Shown: piece by piece, positions 63,655 to 64,000 of the stretch
Position numbering within the stretch: position 1 is the first letter of the stretch
Layout: every line of letters starts with the position of its first letter
Assembly: GCF_015561195.1 (NCBI RefSeq)
Contig: NZ_JADMSU010000009.1
Coordinates: 1 to 64,000, forward strand
DNA from: Collinsella aerofaciens
GTDB taxonomy: Bacteria > Actinomycetota > Coriobacteriia > Coriobacteriales > Coriobacteriaceae
Direction of reading: 5' to 3'
DNA: 64,000 nucleotides
The notes under the pieces: model-generated
The model's database searches: none
Told to the model about the DNA's origin: nothing
The model's input: only the letters and a program-made list of their open reading frames with translations
Made by a program: the position numbers and the translations under genes

Positions 63655-63690
63655 AAACCGCCCCGTTCTCTGTAGAGGACGGGGCGGTTT
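63655..63690. terminator. Bidirectional terminator before pepT
   Basis: AAACCGCCCCGT (63655-63666) pairs with ACGGGGCGGTTT (63679-63690); a short CTC/GAG extension and TGTA loop sit inside. A/T-rich ends on both sides serve both converging transcripts. Confidence 0.8.
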
Positions 63691-63715
63691 GTCGTTTAGG
63701 CTTGTGTGGCCAGGC

Positions 63716-64000
63716 TTATGCGAAGCGGGCGACGAGCTCCTGGAGCACGTCGGTCATCTTCACGAGTGAACTGACCGGGACGAACTCGTTGACGCCGTGG
63801 TAGCAATAGCCGCCGGTGGAAAGGTTGGGGCAGGGCAGACCGCGGAACGACAGCTGCGCGCCGTCGGTGCCGCCGCGAATCGGCAGCACTTGGGGCTCAA
63901 CGCCGCAGGCAAGGTAGGCCTCCTTGGCAACATCAATAAGCTCGGGATAGTCACGAACGATCTCGGCCATATTTCGATACTGCTGCTTAATCTCGACCGT
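63716..64000 (-). CDS. pepT: Peptidase T, C-terminal part (cut by window edge)
   Basis: Last 94 residues of an M20 tripeptidase. IRGGTDGAQLSFRGLPCPN, then YHGVNEFVPVSS, are the typical PepT end with the metal-binding His. It removes N-terminal residues from tripeptides. The start lies beyond base 64000; what is visible is intact. Confidence 0.9.
   Translation of the reverse strand, partial: TVEIKQQYRNMAEIVRDYPELIDVAKEAYLACGVEPQVLPIRGGTDGAQLSFRGLPCPNLSTGGYCYHGVNEFVPVSSLVKMTDVLQELVARFA

Overview
The window is about 64 kb of high-GC chromosomal DNA from an anaerobic Actinobacterium. It most resembles the class Coriobacteriia, and a Collinsella-like gut organism is my best guess. That guess is an inference from strong G/C bias at third codon positions, GTG and TTG starts behind strong Shine-Dalgarno sites, an F-type ATP synthase operon followed by murA and a LytR-CpsA-Psr gene, and many small fermentative-metabolism and transporter loci. 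I found no rRNA, tRNA, CRISPR array, phage or transposase gene. Genes are dense and mostly intact.

Layout. 0.2-4 kb: a heterodimeric ABC exporter pair. 4-9 kb: a flavodoxin-like gene behind a 23-bp tandem array, a 0.6-kb palindromic repeat element, an LtaS-like phosphoglycerol transferase and a nitroreductase. 9-14 kb: a potassium module (Kup transporter, one-helix small protein, KdpD-like kinase without its N-terminal domains, KdpE-like regulator). 14-21 kb: RlmKL-like rRNA methyltransferase, HAD phosphatase, transaldolase-family aldolase and Tex. 21-26 kb: a catabolic SDR-MFS-Gfo/Idh operon with a divergent LysR regulator. 26-30 kb: a marR-ABC-ABC operon encoding a second heterodimeric exporter. 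30-33.6 kb: pyridoxal kinase, a small Cys-rich protein, a low-molecular-weight phosphatase and an MFS efflux protein.

33.8-39.8 kb is the most interesting region. It holds a prenylated-FMN (prFMN) decarboxylase locus: a fusion of an LpdD-like prenyl-flavin chaperone domain to a type I isopentenyl-diphosphate isomerase (IDI)-like Nudix domain, an SLC13-type anion transporter, UbiD decarboxylase, UbiX flavin prenyltransferase and a MerR/GyrI-like regulator. Together these could import an acid, make and deliver prFMN, decarboxylate the acid and sense a ligand. 40-46.6 kb: a membrane-anchored hypothetical protein, an aldose epimerase-like protein, a polar amino acid ABC importer and an M20 dipeptidase. 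46.8-53.7 kb: prfA, prmC with a large insertion, hicAB, a Sua5/TsaC enzyme, glpK and upp. 53.9-60.8 kb: the complete atpIBEFHAGDC operon. 60.9-64 kb: murA, lcp and the 3' end of pepT.

The intergenic DNA is unusually rich in structured repeats. One family of nested hairpins (five copies plus a fragment) shows base changes that keep three separate stems paired. A second composite pairs a short ACAAAGGG palindrome with a terminator-like stem that has a conserved loop. There are also two unrelated 23-bp tandem arrays upstream of flavin-linked genes, a palindromic repeat carried in frame inside a peptidase gene, and several long inverted repeats at operon ends.
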